This document shows, in pieces, positions 44,361 through 55,321 of a DNA stretch of 64,000 bases; positions within the stretch are counted from its first letter, which is position 1; every line of letters starts with the position of its first letter. The translations under genes and the position numbers were made by a program. Below the pieces are notes generated by a model. That model worked only from the letters and a program-made list of their open reading frames with translations. It did no database searches and was not told the origin of the DNA. The stretch is from Schistocerca nitens (taxonomy: Eukaryota > Arthropoda > Insecta > Orthoptera > Acrididae), in the NCBI RefSeq assembly GCF_023898315.1, contig NC_064614.1:1057542432-1057606431 (forward strand), read 5' to 3'.

Positions 44361-47300
44361 ACTGTTCTGTCAGTATGTATCAGTCGCGTGACACAGCCTG
44401 CATTCGTCTTGTATACTACGACATGACTAAGGGTATTGTCTACTTGCGATTGTTAAGAGCAAACCTCTCGGCCGTCGGAGTACTTCCATCTCATGTGTGA
44501 TGAAACGTGACCATCCTGTTTCAACATATTCCTCTAAATGAACTAAGATCTATGTGATGTACTCCATTTCCCCGTCGCATCTTGGATATAAAATCGAGAC
44601 TTCATTTTCATAACTAAGATGATTCTAAGTTAGTGATACATACTTGTGAGACACTGCAATCCCCACATATACATCTGCTTGACAGATGTGCTATTTACAG
44701 AGTTAGTGGCGGCATGACGTGTAATTTCACATGTGAGACGCCACTGCTATGCGTTTATCTGTTTCCTTGTAAGAGGTATTCTCCATTACTAATGATCATT
44801 TTATATATGACTGATGTGGGCATAGTATAATTTCTGAGCCAGATCGGACGTTAATAGTGGACACTGTAAATCTCAGGAAAGCTGTATTGCACATGTATCA
44901 CACTGAGCCGATGTTTCAAGAAAGTGGTTTTTTCATTTTACATTTTGTTACCATAGTCTATCGTAGAGAAATCTGCAAGAAGGATGTATGTCATGTACCG
45001 GAAGTATATTTCGTACAGATATTAATAGTGCTGCATTCCACATGACTGATAGGTCAGAAACCGAAGCAATCTAACATTATAGCCCGTTTTAAGTGCAGAT
45101 CCTGTAGCCTTAGGGGTATATGTGTTTATGTTCATCTTACCAGTACCCTCCTGGTACAGGTCTCGGACACTAGAACAATACTTTTAAAATTGTTGGCGTG
45201 GTTGATTTACGTAAGACAATGTGAGAGGGTCTTTCAGTCTCTAATTTTATCTTAAGACTGCGAGAATGCTCTGTGACTCTCATCCGCATAGAGTCAGATC
45301 GTAAACTATGCACTATACTTGATGTGCTAGAAATATGTAAAGCATGGTATACTTTGATGATGTATATGTTCGAGAATTAACAATGAATGGACATACTGCA
45401 CAGTCATCTATTTACCTTCGCAATGATATTCGTAAAGTAGAGAATGGGTGGTTTAGCGGTGATACTGAAATTGGAAAACATGCTGTCACATCATTGGTCG
45501 ATGTTGAAATTGCTGTAAAATTGCTAAAATTGCTCGCACTATCAGCCGTGATGCTTATTATTACAGTACATTGATGGTGTCTTTTCCATCCTATCTGTCC
45601 ACTGATTCACTGTTGGTTACCACATGATGATTGAATGACATCGTTTGTTTGAGATGGAGAAAGAGTTTTAGTGGAGGGGCATCACCTTCTGGGGATGGCT
45701 AGCACCGAAACAGCGATTGCATACATGACTGCAATATGAACAATCAGTCGAAACGGAGTGCAGAGCCATCAGCTATTCCAGCACTGTGACAGATAAGTTT
45801 AAATGTAGAGATCGTCAACCACCTTGAGATTGTAGTTTGGAAACGATCCACAACACCTCCGAACTCTTCCAGTTTCCTTATGTTATAACTGTCTTTTATT
45901 TAAAATCATCCAATTTGTGGGGTGTGTTATGGTAGCAGCTGTAACAATAATATATGCACCATACAATATCTAGTTTTCTGCGAGAGGCAATAGATCAGAA
46001 CTTGTTAAAGTTAGTTTAGAACCTGACACAGACCTCAAAGTCATAGCAGAAGAACAAAGTGTATGGCAGTGAACAAAAGTGTTACAGTATAAAAAAAAGC
46101 AATGTTTCAAATAACGATACAGGGCCACAGTCAGCATCTGTTGCGACTTACAGTAGATTCTGTGGGATACTGTTATCCTCCTACAATACAGGTGATGAAA
46201 CTTTAAACTGGTCTGTGCAGTGGATCAATACCTGTACATTTAATAGGACCGCCACATGAATATGTTATTTGTTTTCGATATATGGAAGGAGAGAGATGTA
46301 GTAAAAATGTTATCAAGTTCTCTGTCAGATGAAGTTAGTGGAGCTATCATAGTTCGTAATTTTCTCTGTTGGATGGTACAGAATAACGATGATACAATGT
46401 TGGGGTGATAGACATGAATGGGCCCTGTGGGATGCAAATGTGCAGTGCCTGTATGTAGTTTGGAGAAGTACGACAATGCAGTAGCAAAATCCTCATCCTT
46501 CTCCCAGTTCCTGTACTATCTTTTACACTATCTCCTGTTGCAGAAACAGGCTTTTTTTGGTGCTGACCTTACACATTGTAAATTGTTGGTGGAGCTACGA
46601 CAACTTGTTCCCATTTCCACCGAATGGTCAAAACACTGTCCTGTCGCACTAACTCAGGTCACCCTGTTTCTACACAGATTGCAGGAGGTGGTGGATATAG
46701 CTCTCTCCGACTTCTGCTCTGTTCCCACTTAAACTAGAACGATCACGTGCACAAAGCTGCAGAAATGGCAGCTGTTGCAAGAGGAATAGGAAGTATCTAA
46801 AATTTTACTGGATCGAAAAAGGTGACTCGTTTCGAGACAGGAGAGTGCCAGAAACATGACTCACTAGCGGCTGTAATCATTAAAGGACTTCTCCCTCAGA
46901 TACAACGCAAGTATGTGGCTGAATGGAAAGACTTGATTCCGAATCATAGATACCATTTCTACCAGAAAGCGTAGCACTAGAGATATGAATAGATAGTGTA
47001 TATTTCTTACAAACTGAATCAGCACACCATCTTCTGTTTGTGATCCTTCTCAATCAACCATCACCAATAACTCAGTGGATATATCATCGAACCTCTGACA
47101 TGGCACTGGAACAGAATGCATTACAAACCCTGGATAAATATCTAGTGGCAGCATGAGGTTGTTACAAATACCGGTTTCTTACCATATTCATTTGCCGAAT
47201 TCGGTAATTCGGTAATTTTATTACGAGGTTGCACCGTCAGTGACGTGTAACCGCACTGTTGGTCTGATAATGTACACTCTGGCGATCACCGTCTATATTC

Positions 47301-49439
47301 AGTGTCACGGTATTTGTCTGGAAAAACCACTTTGTTTGGAAGTGATGCGATACCTCGATTTATAAAACTGGTTCACCTTTCAACATGGATACTTGCATGC
47401 ACCTGTAGAACTGAGACCGCTTGTGACAGCAACATACAGTAGCAGTTGCGATCATGTTTTTTAACATCTGGCGGTTTGTAAGATGATTACATCTCTGTTT
47501 CTAAGACACAGTGGTATCACTCACAAGAAAAACTTATGAGACATGTCCACCCATTGTTGATTTTTGGTTAGTATTATTTCGTATCGGCAGCAATCAGTTA
47601 CTGACGGAGTATTATACTTACTAGTAGGGGATGTGTGATAGGTTTACCTTGAGCATCAGGCTTATAAAGTATGTGTGCGTGTATTCCGACATGTGGTAAG
47701 GAAATGACTACGTCCATTCACAAGGAAGAGGTGGATTTGACATGGAATACTGTGATAGCAAAGAGAAAAGCATGTCAAGTCATAAGAATGGTACAGATAT
47801 TTCTGTTTTCAGGGCCACAGCCGTCAGCAGTGTATTTCTGACACTTCGCTCACTGTCACATGTCGTCCAGTTGAGACCGCAATTGTAATATTTAATTCTA
47901 AGTACAGTGATAAAATATATATGTAGCCTGTTTCCTAGAACGATTCTGTCTGGGCCGGTGGCCTGTGGCGGGAATGATTCACGTTACTGGCTAACGGGAG
48001 GAGCCGTCCAAATGAAGAGGCCTCTTGCGACACAGGAATGTAGCTGACTTAAACACGTCGTCCTATAGATGGCCGAATAGCGAACTAAGTATGTGTCGGA
48101 TAGCTTTCGTGATCGCGTGGAAATTTGAGAAGATTCCATATGGACGTGTGTTTGCGCTGGACCATTATTCCCTCCCACGTTAATTGTCCAATTGACTGCT
48201 CTTCCAGAATTCCCACTTTTATTTGTTTGGGAGAACATCGATTGTGGTGTGTGGATCTGGCAGGTGAAAGGGGGGTGGAAGACACGTTTGCTGATTCTCT
48301 AGACATGAGAAACACCTTATTTAACTTTCCAATCTGTTACATCACCGATATCAGGATCTGCGAGTGGAAATATCAGTTTTCTCTATTTTTTTCAAGTTTT
48401 TACAAAAAGCTTTTCACAGACGGGATAAGTTTCTACTTACTCAGTGATTTACACCTCACTAAAGTTTCGAGTTTCTAGAGAAATAATTTCGAGTCTATAC
48501 CTTCGGAATTATGTTTCACGAGCGATATTGCCATGCAAGCAATATTGCTATGTGCTTGATATCACATGGCAAACCATGTGAAAATACAAGTGTTCTTGTT
48601 ATACCAGAGCCTGGAGGTGGGTGTAGAAAGCAAGCAAGGAAGCAGATCGGGGCCAGAAAAAGTAATGCCTTTGTGCTGAGGGGAAACGAGCCCGACTTTG
48701 TACAACAGTTCGGAGACTGACTTCGGTCTCCTGAGGGCGCTCTGGCCACACGTTGGGAGTGGATGACTTGTGACCATTGGCTGCGGTGGATGACCGCCTG
48801 ACTTCGCAAGAAATATCTAGTGCTGCTAGGAGTATACCTGCGGTACATGTGCTTATGCCGTCTGACTTTGTGGTATATGTACGAGTGCCTGGTGGTCGAT
48901 ACCTGTATGCGTGATGCAATAGGGGCGATTGTGTATGGCGCATGATACGAATTGTGTGTTTACTACATCGACACATTACGTCGCGATCGGTTTCACACTG
49001 AAATATCCAAGCTTCCGTCCTCAGTGACAGAGCAGTGTAATTGAACAAGTGTCTTTCTGTATTTGGCGATCTGCAGGCCACCTTTGCAGGGTTTAACTGT
49101 CAGTGCAATATGGCGTTCTTCGCTAGACCACAGGTAGATAGGTATCGTGACAGCAACAGAAAACACGTGCACAGCCAGAGGGTGACTTGGCTCTTATTTA
49201 CATAGACATGTGATGTCAATATAACACTCAAAGAATTCTAACTGTATACCGGAAAATAGAGCTACTTTCGTCAGCTGGCTGTAGGCGACAGTGGCCTGAG
49301 AGCAATAGCTCGCGCCCAGGCGTTCGTCTCTCCAGTGTTGGCTTGCATCCAGCTGGCCCTGCAAAGCGCCTGTGCAGTATCGGCGGCGTCGCCATGTGCG
49401 CTCATTGGAGCATCTGATACGTCGCGGTTGACGATAGTT
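44361..49439. other. Large unrecognised region, only decayed frames
   Basis: About 5 kb in which no frame could be assigned. Plus-strand frames of some length occur at 45344-45574 (VYFDDVYVRELTMNGH...), 46418-46732 (104 residues, starting MGPVGCKCAVPVCSLEKYDN) and 48125-48478 (117 residues), and a minus frame at 48599-49081 (160 residues). None shows a catalytic or structural motif I know. Codon-like text around 45300-47150 seems to change frame several times, so a large decayed mobile element is possible. There are no terminal repeats to support it. Confidence 0.4.
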
Positions 49440-50260
49440 CGAAAGCATTTTTTACACGCACTAAGTGTTTGTGCACTGCATCATTTTCGGCTGTTTGAGA
49501 GTTATTAGCGTGTTTGCAGAGCCTTTTACATGCATTATTTATTGACAATTTACGAGTTGTTTGCGTGTCTGTAGCATTATTTTGTGAACAGGTGTGCAGG
49601 CTTTGCAATGCATTATTTCTACAGTTGACGATTAGCAAGTGTGTTTGCAGAGCCTTTTACATGCATTATTTCGACAGTTTATGAGTTGTTTGCCTCAGTG
49701 TACTGCACTATTTCGGTAATATACGTGTAGTTTTCAGGAATGTAGCCTATGTAGTGTGACCCCCAAGCACATCAAAGTGACTGTTTTGCTTCAGTGTAAT
49801 AAATAAACTATGTGAAATCCGCCCTTAAATAAATTGTATGCATTATTTCGACAGTTTATAATTAGTGAGCGTGTCTGCAGATCGTTTTACATGCATTATT
49901 TGAACAAGTAATGAGTTGTTTGCGTGTCTGCACCTCAGTGAACTACGTTAAAATGGTGATAAAAAACTACAAGAAATTCATCCCAAAATAAATTATAAGC
50001 GTTATTTCAACAGTTTATAATTAGTGAGCAGGTCTGCGGAGCATTTTATATACATTAAGTTGCCAATTTAGATTTGTTTTCGTATCTGTATCTCAGTGTA
50101 CTGAATTACTTCGGTAATTTACGAGCAGCTTGCAGGTCTGTAAGCTATGTAGTGTGACCCCAAGCATGTCAGAGGTAGTTTTTTGTATCAGTGTAATAAA
50201 TAAACTATGTGAATTCTGTCCTAAATAAACTGTCCCAAAATAAATGCACTCGTTCCTCTC
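49440..50260 (+). repeat. Degenerate tandem array
   Basis: A block built around TTTTACATGCATTATTT, then GACAGTTTATGAGTTGTTTG, then CGTGTCTGCAGAGC recurs about six times, with units near 49500, 49610, 49650, 49840, 49885 and 49990. The longer piece GTAGTGTGACCCCAAGCA followed by CAGTGTAATAAATAAACTATGTGAA occurs at about 49751 and 50149. Units diverge strongly and spacing varies from about 50 to 400 bp. It has no coding potential. Confidence 0.8.
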
Positions 50261-50640
50261 TCCAGCAGTCCAGGACAGGGTGAGTCCTTTTCCCACCATT
50301 TTCCCCCAGGCCACCATGGGATGACAGCACCCTCTGATGGCAGTACTGTGTACTAGGTTAGTTGGACACTGGACCTCATGGTAAAAACATACTGGATGGA
50401 CCTCCTACCTCAAAGTAAAGATTGCCTGTGAAATAAAGACACATCCATCGTTTCCAGCAGTCCAGCACAGACCAAGTCCTTTCCCACCAATTCCTAGGAA
50501 GAGGTGGTGGTCGGATGACTAAGGTTAGTGGAGATAGCCCAAGGGACCATTTTTCCTGCCATTTTCTTAGGTTAGTGAAGGTAGCTGAAGTGCCCTTTTT
50601 CCCCATCATTTTCTTGGGGGGGGGGGGGGGGGGTGAGGGC
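50261..50640 (+). repeat. Dispersed GC-rich repeat, copy 3
   Basis: CCTAGGAAGAGGTGGTGGTC (50491) and GACTAAGGTTAGTGGAGATA match 20-60. CCAGCAGTCCAG-type blocks are repeated internally at 50261 and 50455, suggesting two joined units of the family. A run of about 18 G ends it (50616-50633). Confidence 0.78.
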
Positions 50641-50670
50641 AACTGCCCTCTGTATGATTGGAAAGTAGAT

Positions 50671-51605
50671 GTACTGGCGGTAGTAAAGCTGTGAAGACGT
50701 ATTGGAAGTTGTGCTTTGATAATTTGGTTGGTACAGCACTTTTCAAAGGCACATTTGCATGTTGAGCTTTTATTAGTGGAAAACGTAATTGTAAGTTACA
50801 AAATAAGAAATAATTTAAGCCATAGATGTAATCCATGGCTTTATAAATATTTTCTGCAGCCGCTGGAAACATTTGAAGATTTTTGATCGGCATATTACTG
50901 GCGGTAGTAAAGCTGTGAAGACGTATTGGAAGTCGTGCTTTGATATTTGGTTGGTAGAGTACTTTTTAAAGTCACATTTGTATGTTGAGCGTTTATTAGT
51001 GGAAAACATAATTGTAAGTCATAAAATAAGAAATAATTTAAGCCATAGATGTAGTCCACGGCTGTATAAGTATTGATTGTCTGCAGCCGCTGGAAACATT
51101 TGAAGATTTTTGATCGGCATATTACTGGCGAAAGAGGAAGAGTCACCTTTTGTTTTCTGGGTCTTGTCCAGATCGGACGCATGTGGCGCACAGCCATTAA
51201 TACTAAATTACTTCATTATTTTCTTCACGAGTTGCACCCAAACGGAACTCGTAATCACATAATGTAAGTGTACTTTTAATTGTGTTTTTATTTCAGAATG
51301 TATTGTAATTACTAACCAATTTATGTTTTATTTTGTGTCTTTAGTCATTGTAAGATTGTTGTGTGACTTGTCATGGCAAAAGGTTCCGTACTTTTAGGCA
51401 AAATTCGTCCAGCTCGATCCACCGTCGTCTTCGGGTGCCGTTTGCTAACGAAGTTCAATTTTAGAGAAATCAAAGAGAGAAGAAACACCGTTAAAAATAC
51501 GAAAATGCCATGCTCCAGCGACGAGAAATTGTATAATTTTTTTTAAAATTTGTTACCGTACTATAATTCGTTTTATGGTCTCGATCTAGTTACGAATCAG
51601 CCAAA
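50671..51605 (+). repeat. tRNA-headed retroposon with tandemly repeated head
   Basis: The head unit TACTGGCGGTAGTAAAGCTG, followed by a decayed tRNA-like stretch (TTTGGTTGGTAGAGTACTT), AAGCCATAGATG and GCAGCCGCTGGAAACATTTG, occurs twice at a period of about 224-227 bp (50672 and 50896), then starts again at 51123. The head resembles the tRNA-like unit at 54600-54660 (CTGGCAGAAGTACAGCTGTG then GTTGGTAGAGCACTT). From 51123 a body of about 480 bp follows, ending GTTACGAATCAGCCAAAAAC. The same body with a long A tail is at 55322-55985, suggesting a poly(A)-type retroposon. No protein is evident. Confidence 0.75.
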
Positions 51606-51870
51606 AACATTTAATCAAATTGGCAACTTCGTGTCTGACGCATTGTTATATGTGCTATATTCCTTCTTTTACATGGTTATTGGAACTACAAACGGGATAC
51701 GAGACCGGAATACATTGAAGTAAGACAAATTACAAGTATTCAAAATTCCACCATTACTTTCGACAGTTAATTTTCTTGTTCATACATTGTCACACAGCGA
51801 GATTAATTTTTACATTTATTCTGATTCCCTACACGAGTTTAAAATTTTAATGTGTCATACATTAAATGTG
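51606..51870. other. Upstream region of the Ty3-like remnant
   Basis: Between the retroposon body and the gag start. A possible primer-binding site beginning TGGCAACTTCG (51624) or a leader could be here, but no long terminal repeat could be demonstrated. Confidence 0.35.
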
Positions 51871-52325
51871 GCATGCTACTGACCAGAAAACAATTAAGAA
51901 AGATGGAGAACCAGGGACGGCAAACACATACTCAATCCGACTCCGACATGCCATTAAATAATTAAAGTGGCGTTACGGGTGACTCGAATACTAACGAGCG
52001 ACATATTATTTACTATTCTGGTAACGTAAATTTAGAAAACAGACCGTCTACCAGTAAGATGCCTAAATCTAATTCCGAACCCAATTTAGTGTTTGACGTC
52101 ATGTCTAATGACGTGGCGGGGGCGAAACAGTTGCACATCACAAGTATTGCCAGAATGTTCGATGCTATTAAGAAACAAATGACACAACACAAACAGGACA
52201 TTGACGAACGTATCCACCAACAGATGACGTCTATACGCGCCACTTTGAAAACAGCTCATGACGAGATGAAAACACAACGAAAAGGTAACGAAAGTCTGTG
52301 TGACGCTGAATGCGAAAGCCAAAAT
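51871..52325 (+). pseudogene. Ty3/gypsy-like gag N-terminus
   Basis: From ATG at 51871 the frame reads MLLTRKQLRKMENQGRQTHT, a typical start for insect Ty3/gypsy gag (M-x-L-T-R-x-Q-x-R-K). It has one stop at about 51961, then continues (52059-52328) with SNDVAGAKQLHI, ARMFDAIKKQMTQHKQDIDE and RIHQQMTSIRATLKTAHDEM, a coiled-coil-like segment. Capsid core, zinc knuckle, protease and reverse transcriptase are all missing: the frame runs directly into the end of an integrase. Confidence 0.7.
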
Positions 52326-52647
52326 TAGAAACAAAACTTATGCGCGGACTGTCGAGAGGAAGCAGGAATTTAAAGCTGGTATGTTAGTACTTTTGCGTGC
52401 TCATCATAAATCGTCTGCTCTTCAGCGGCGCAACGCGAAGTGGTGTCTCCTGTACGACGGTACTTATATCATCGTCAGCCTTCCGCATCCTGGTGCATAT
52501 CTGCTGCAGCATCCTAAAACAAACAGAATTATTGTACTATATGCTTACCGTGATCTTAGAGTATACCATGCTCAACAGTCATGCTTAAGTTATATGCAAC
52601 TATCAAACACACGTACCTCAGAGTACTTTTACAGAGAAGCTACGTAG
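52300..52647 (+). pseudogene. Ty3/gypsy-like pol end (integrase C-terminal region)
   Basis: Residues 24-33 FKAGMLVLLR, 47-58 KWCLLYDGTYII, 64-74 PGAYLLQHPKT and 83-90 YRDLRVYH follow the order of the SH3-like domain downstream of the integrase core in arthropod Ty3/gypsy elements (GDLVLLR, KWxPxYDGPY, PGAY, LYxxRDLRxYH). The ATG is incidental. The integrase catalytic core lies upstream in intact elements and is absent. Taken with the gag start immediately upstream, it shows a deletion removing most of the element. Confidence 0.72.
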
Positions 52648-52742
52648 TATGAGTTTTATTTCAGCTGTTCTTGTCAGCAACAGAAGGAGAAGGACGAGAT
52701 TCGTCTTCGCCGAATACTTACAGCAGCCACTTAAAATTTTAA

Positions 52743-52798
52743 GGATTGGTTGGTTGGTTTGTGGTGGTTGAAGGTACCAGACAACAAAGGCCTTCGGT
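52743..52798 (-). mobile_element. 5'-truncated SINE, 56 bp
   Basis: The sequence GGATTGGTTGGTTGGTTTG with ACCAGACAACAAAGG is the 3' tail of the SINE seen at 10056-10292, on the minus strand. A nearly identical repeat, CACTTAAAATTTTAA (52728-52742) and CACTTAAATTTTAA (52799-52812), flanks it and looks like a target duplication with one indel. Such 5' truncation is expected when LINE machinery stops early. Confidence 0.82.
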
Positions 52799-52812
52799 CA
52801 CTTAAATTTTAA

Positions 52813-54232
52813 AGAAAATTCTGTATTAACTTTTATACGGGTGTGAAGAAGATATTTCAGCCTACGAGATTAACTATCTGCACCATCAGTCTTCGACTAC
52901 TGGCGACTGATTGACATGAGTACTTAATCATTCTACACCCTTACACTTTCACCTTGAAACTGACTGGATAAACATTTCACCACTGAACACACGCACTTAC
53001 GAGTAGCTAAGGCCATGCTTACAGTGCACACTTGTGTCTCGAGTATTTTTTGTGTTTGATGTTAGTTCATTGCTTTTGTTATTTGCTTATTTGTAGTTGT
53101 GCGCTTGGTCTTATTGCTGGTATGGGATGTCGTGTCTAATCCATTCTATTTCAGGTGACATCATTTGAAAAAGCAAAACATAGATCTAAACTTGTAATGA
53201 TTGTAAATACTGTAAATATTGTAAACTTATGTAAAGCTATATGAAAATATTTCTATGTGACCAATCATACTTGTTTGACAACAAGAGAAATATGTCCCTA
53301 TGTTTATGTAAAGCGAATATGTAATATATTTGTATGCATTTGAACCTATGTAAAAGCCTATATGTAACATGTTTCTATGTATTTACCTGTATTTAGGTAA
53401 AGCTAAATGATATATGTTCACTTGTATATGTTATCATTACTTGTTACATGTGCTCATATGGGGAAAGTTATGAGAGTTGCATAACCTGAAACTATTTGTG
53501 AACGTTTATTATACGTCGCTGAACTTGTAAATACGAAGAAACTCGTGTGCAAAACCGCTTAATTGAAAAAGACTATTATGATATGATGCTATGTATATAG
53601 ACGCGTTGAACTATCTATGTTTGAAATATGTTTACAAACTGTTAATGTAGAATCGTGTTACGAATTGTTTCCGTAAAAACTTGACGACGGACATTTGTTC
53701 TACGTCACAACTATTTGTGAACGAATATTTGTGTATCGCTTGACAAACTGTGTACGTGAAAAAACTGTCATAGTGAAATGCGCCGACACCTTTGAGTGCA
53801 TAGCAAATTGACATTTACTGCGCTGCATCTCTGTATCTCTGAAAGTCTGAATAGCAAGAACTGGTTCCCTACTGCACCTACGGTCGCTTTGTTCCAAATC
53901 GAGGAAGACCACTCGACGGGTGGAAGAATTTTGGACAGGTCCTCAGGGAGCAATATGTTCTCGGAAGTGACGGACACTCTTCCCTGGTCTAAACGAGGGT
54001 CGACGCAAGCATCGTGCCGTCCGAGGTCCTGCTTCCATGCCTTCACGAACTTACACTGTGGAATGGGAATCCACCAGTCTTCTATCAGGCGATGTACGAC
54101 CTAGGGCAAAAAAACAGTGACGTCAGTCTAAATAAACAGTGTAACCAGTGCAAAAATATAAACTGTGCTACGAGTGAACGCGCACACGCATCTGTATCAA
54201 AACTGCGAACTGTGACACTGAATTGCCATAAA
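52813..54232. other. Downstream region of the Ty3-like remnant
   Basis: About 1.4 kb lying 3' of pol, perhaps untranslated region or long terminal repeat of that element. At 53190-53420 it has many near repeats of TATGTAAAG and TTTCTATGTA. No frame is credible: the 92-102-residue frames at 53768-54104 on opposite strands overlap each other. Confidence 0.4.
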
Positions 54233-54271
54233 CAATGCTCACCTTGAAACTTCCTCGCAGATTAAAACTGT

Positions 54272-54347
54272 GTGCCGGACCAAGACTCGAACTCGGGACC
54301 TTTGCCTTTCGCGGGCAAGTGCTCTACCAACTGAGTTGCCCAAGCAC
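54272..54347 (-). other. tRNA-like sequence, left arm
   Basis: Read on the minus strand: GTGCTTGGGCAACTCAGTTG, then GTAGAGCACTTGCCCGCGAA, then a GAGTTCGAGTCT box B and CCGGCAC. Acceptor ends GTGCTTG and CCGGCAC pair in six of seven positions. It is a repeat head, not a free tRNA gene. Confidence 0.75.
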
Positions 54348-54634
54348 GACTCACGCCCCGTCCTCACAGCTTTACTTCTGCCAGTACCTCGTCTCCTACC
54401 TTGCAAACTTTACAGAAGCTCTCTTGCGAACCTTACAGAACTAGCACAGAACGCTGCAGAGTGAAAATCTCATTCTGGAAACATCCCCTAGGCTGTGGCT
54501 AAGCCATGTCTCTGCAATATCCTTTTTTTCAGGAGTGCTAGTTCTGTAAGGTTCGCAAGAGAGCTTCTGTAAAGTTTGCAAGGTAGGAGACGAGGCACTG
54601 GCAGAAGTACAGCTGTGAGGAGGGGGCGTGAGTC

Positions 54635-54710
54635 GTGCTTGGGTAGCTCAGTTGGTAGAGCACTTGCCCGCGGAAGGCAAAGGTCCCGAGTTCGAGTCTC
54701 GGTCCGGCAC
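54635..54710 (+). other. tRNA-like sequence, right arm
   Basis: A cloverleaf can be drawn: acceptor GTGCTTG with CCGGCAC, D-arm GCTCAGTTGGTAGAGC, anticodon stem TTGCC/GGCAA with loop CGCGGAA, and T-arm box B AGTTCGAGTCT (54689-54699). Position 33 of the loop is G rather than the universal U, so it is unlikely to serve as a tRNA. It probably works as a polymerase III promoter for the repeat. Automatic tRNA finders may report it. Confidence 0.78.
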
Positions 54711-54787
54711 ACAGTTTAATCTGCCAGGAAGTTTCATATCGGCGCACACTCCGCTGCAGAGTGAGAATCTTATTCAATGCTCACCTT

Positions 54788-55321
54788 CATAATGTTATCG
54801 TATGTTTTCGGTTCATGGAACAATGAACGACGACACGTCGTGAAAAGACGTTATATCTGAAAGAAAAAGACATTTAAAGCGCAATACTGTGCGAAAAATA
54901 CTATCAGCAATAAGAACTTGTAATAATCGTGACTAACGAATGATTTTGTACCTCTTTTATATGTTAAACCACTTTTGTAAAATCCATGATGATAAATCTT
55001 GAGACGTGTTGTCGACATGGACACACGAACTGAGTATAAACAATGTGTCGTGTGATGAACTAGCTTCGCGACGGCCGCGCTAGTTCTGAACTGTACGCGA
55101 CTGCGCATGCGCGGTACGCGCAATGCCAACATAAAACTGTTATAGGCGCACGCGCCACATTCAAGCATGGAAAATCTTTTTTGTGTAAATATTTGTTGTG
55201 ATAGGTATGCTTTACAAGATATGTAAGTGTCTTTGTAGACTTACATACGAGTATGCAATGTGCTTTAGAGTGACTTGCTCGCCTGCCGGTATGTCCTTTC
55301 GCCTCGCAACTCAAGGGACAG
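54788..55321. other. Unrecognised DNA
   Basis: Continues the region interrupted by the foldback element. No gene was seen. A GC-rich patch (CGACTGCGCATGCGCGGTAC near 55098) lies inside it. Confidence 0.4.

Larger units (their letters stand above)
54246..54774 (+). mobile_element. tRNA-like foldback element with 13-bp target duplication
   Basis: Two arms of about 210 bp in inverted orientation (54246-54455 and 54530-54740), each containing a tRNA-like sequence, surround a 75-bp centre; the right end adds about 35 bp (CACACTCCGCTGCAGAGTGA). CAATGCTCACCTT is repeated exactly at 54233-54245 and 54775-54787. A 13-bp duplication argues for retroposition by a LINE rather than a cut-and-paste DNA element. 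The same family is represented by fragments at 43965 and 55986 and by the heads at 50671. I recall it as very abundant in Schistocerca. Confidence 0.9.

Noticed and set aside
48599-49081. A 160-codon frame on the minus strand
   Set aside because: No motif, biased composition, and overlapped by other minus frames of 71 and 110 codons and a plus frame of 69 codons in the same DNA. Not supportable as a gene.
54635-54710. A functional tRNA gene
   Set aside because: It can be folded, but it lacks U33, sits in an inverted-repeat element with a mirror copy 290 bp away, and belongs to a repeat family.
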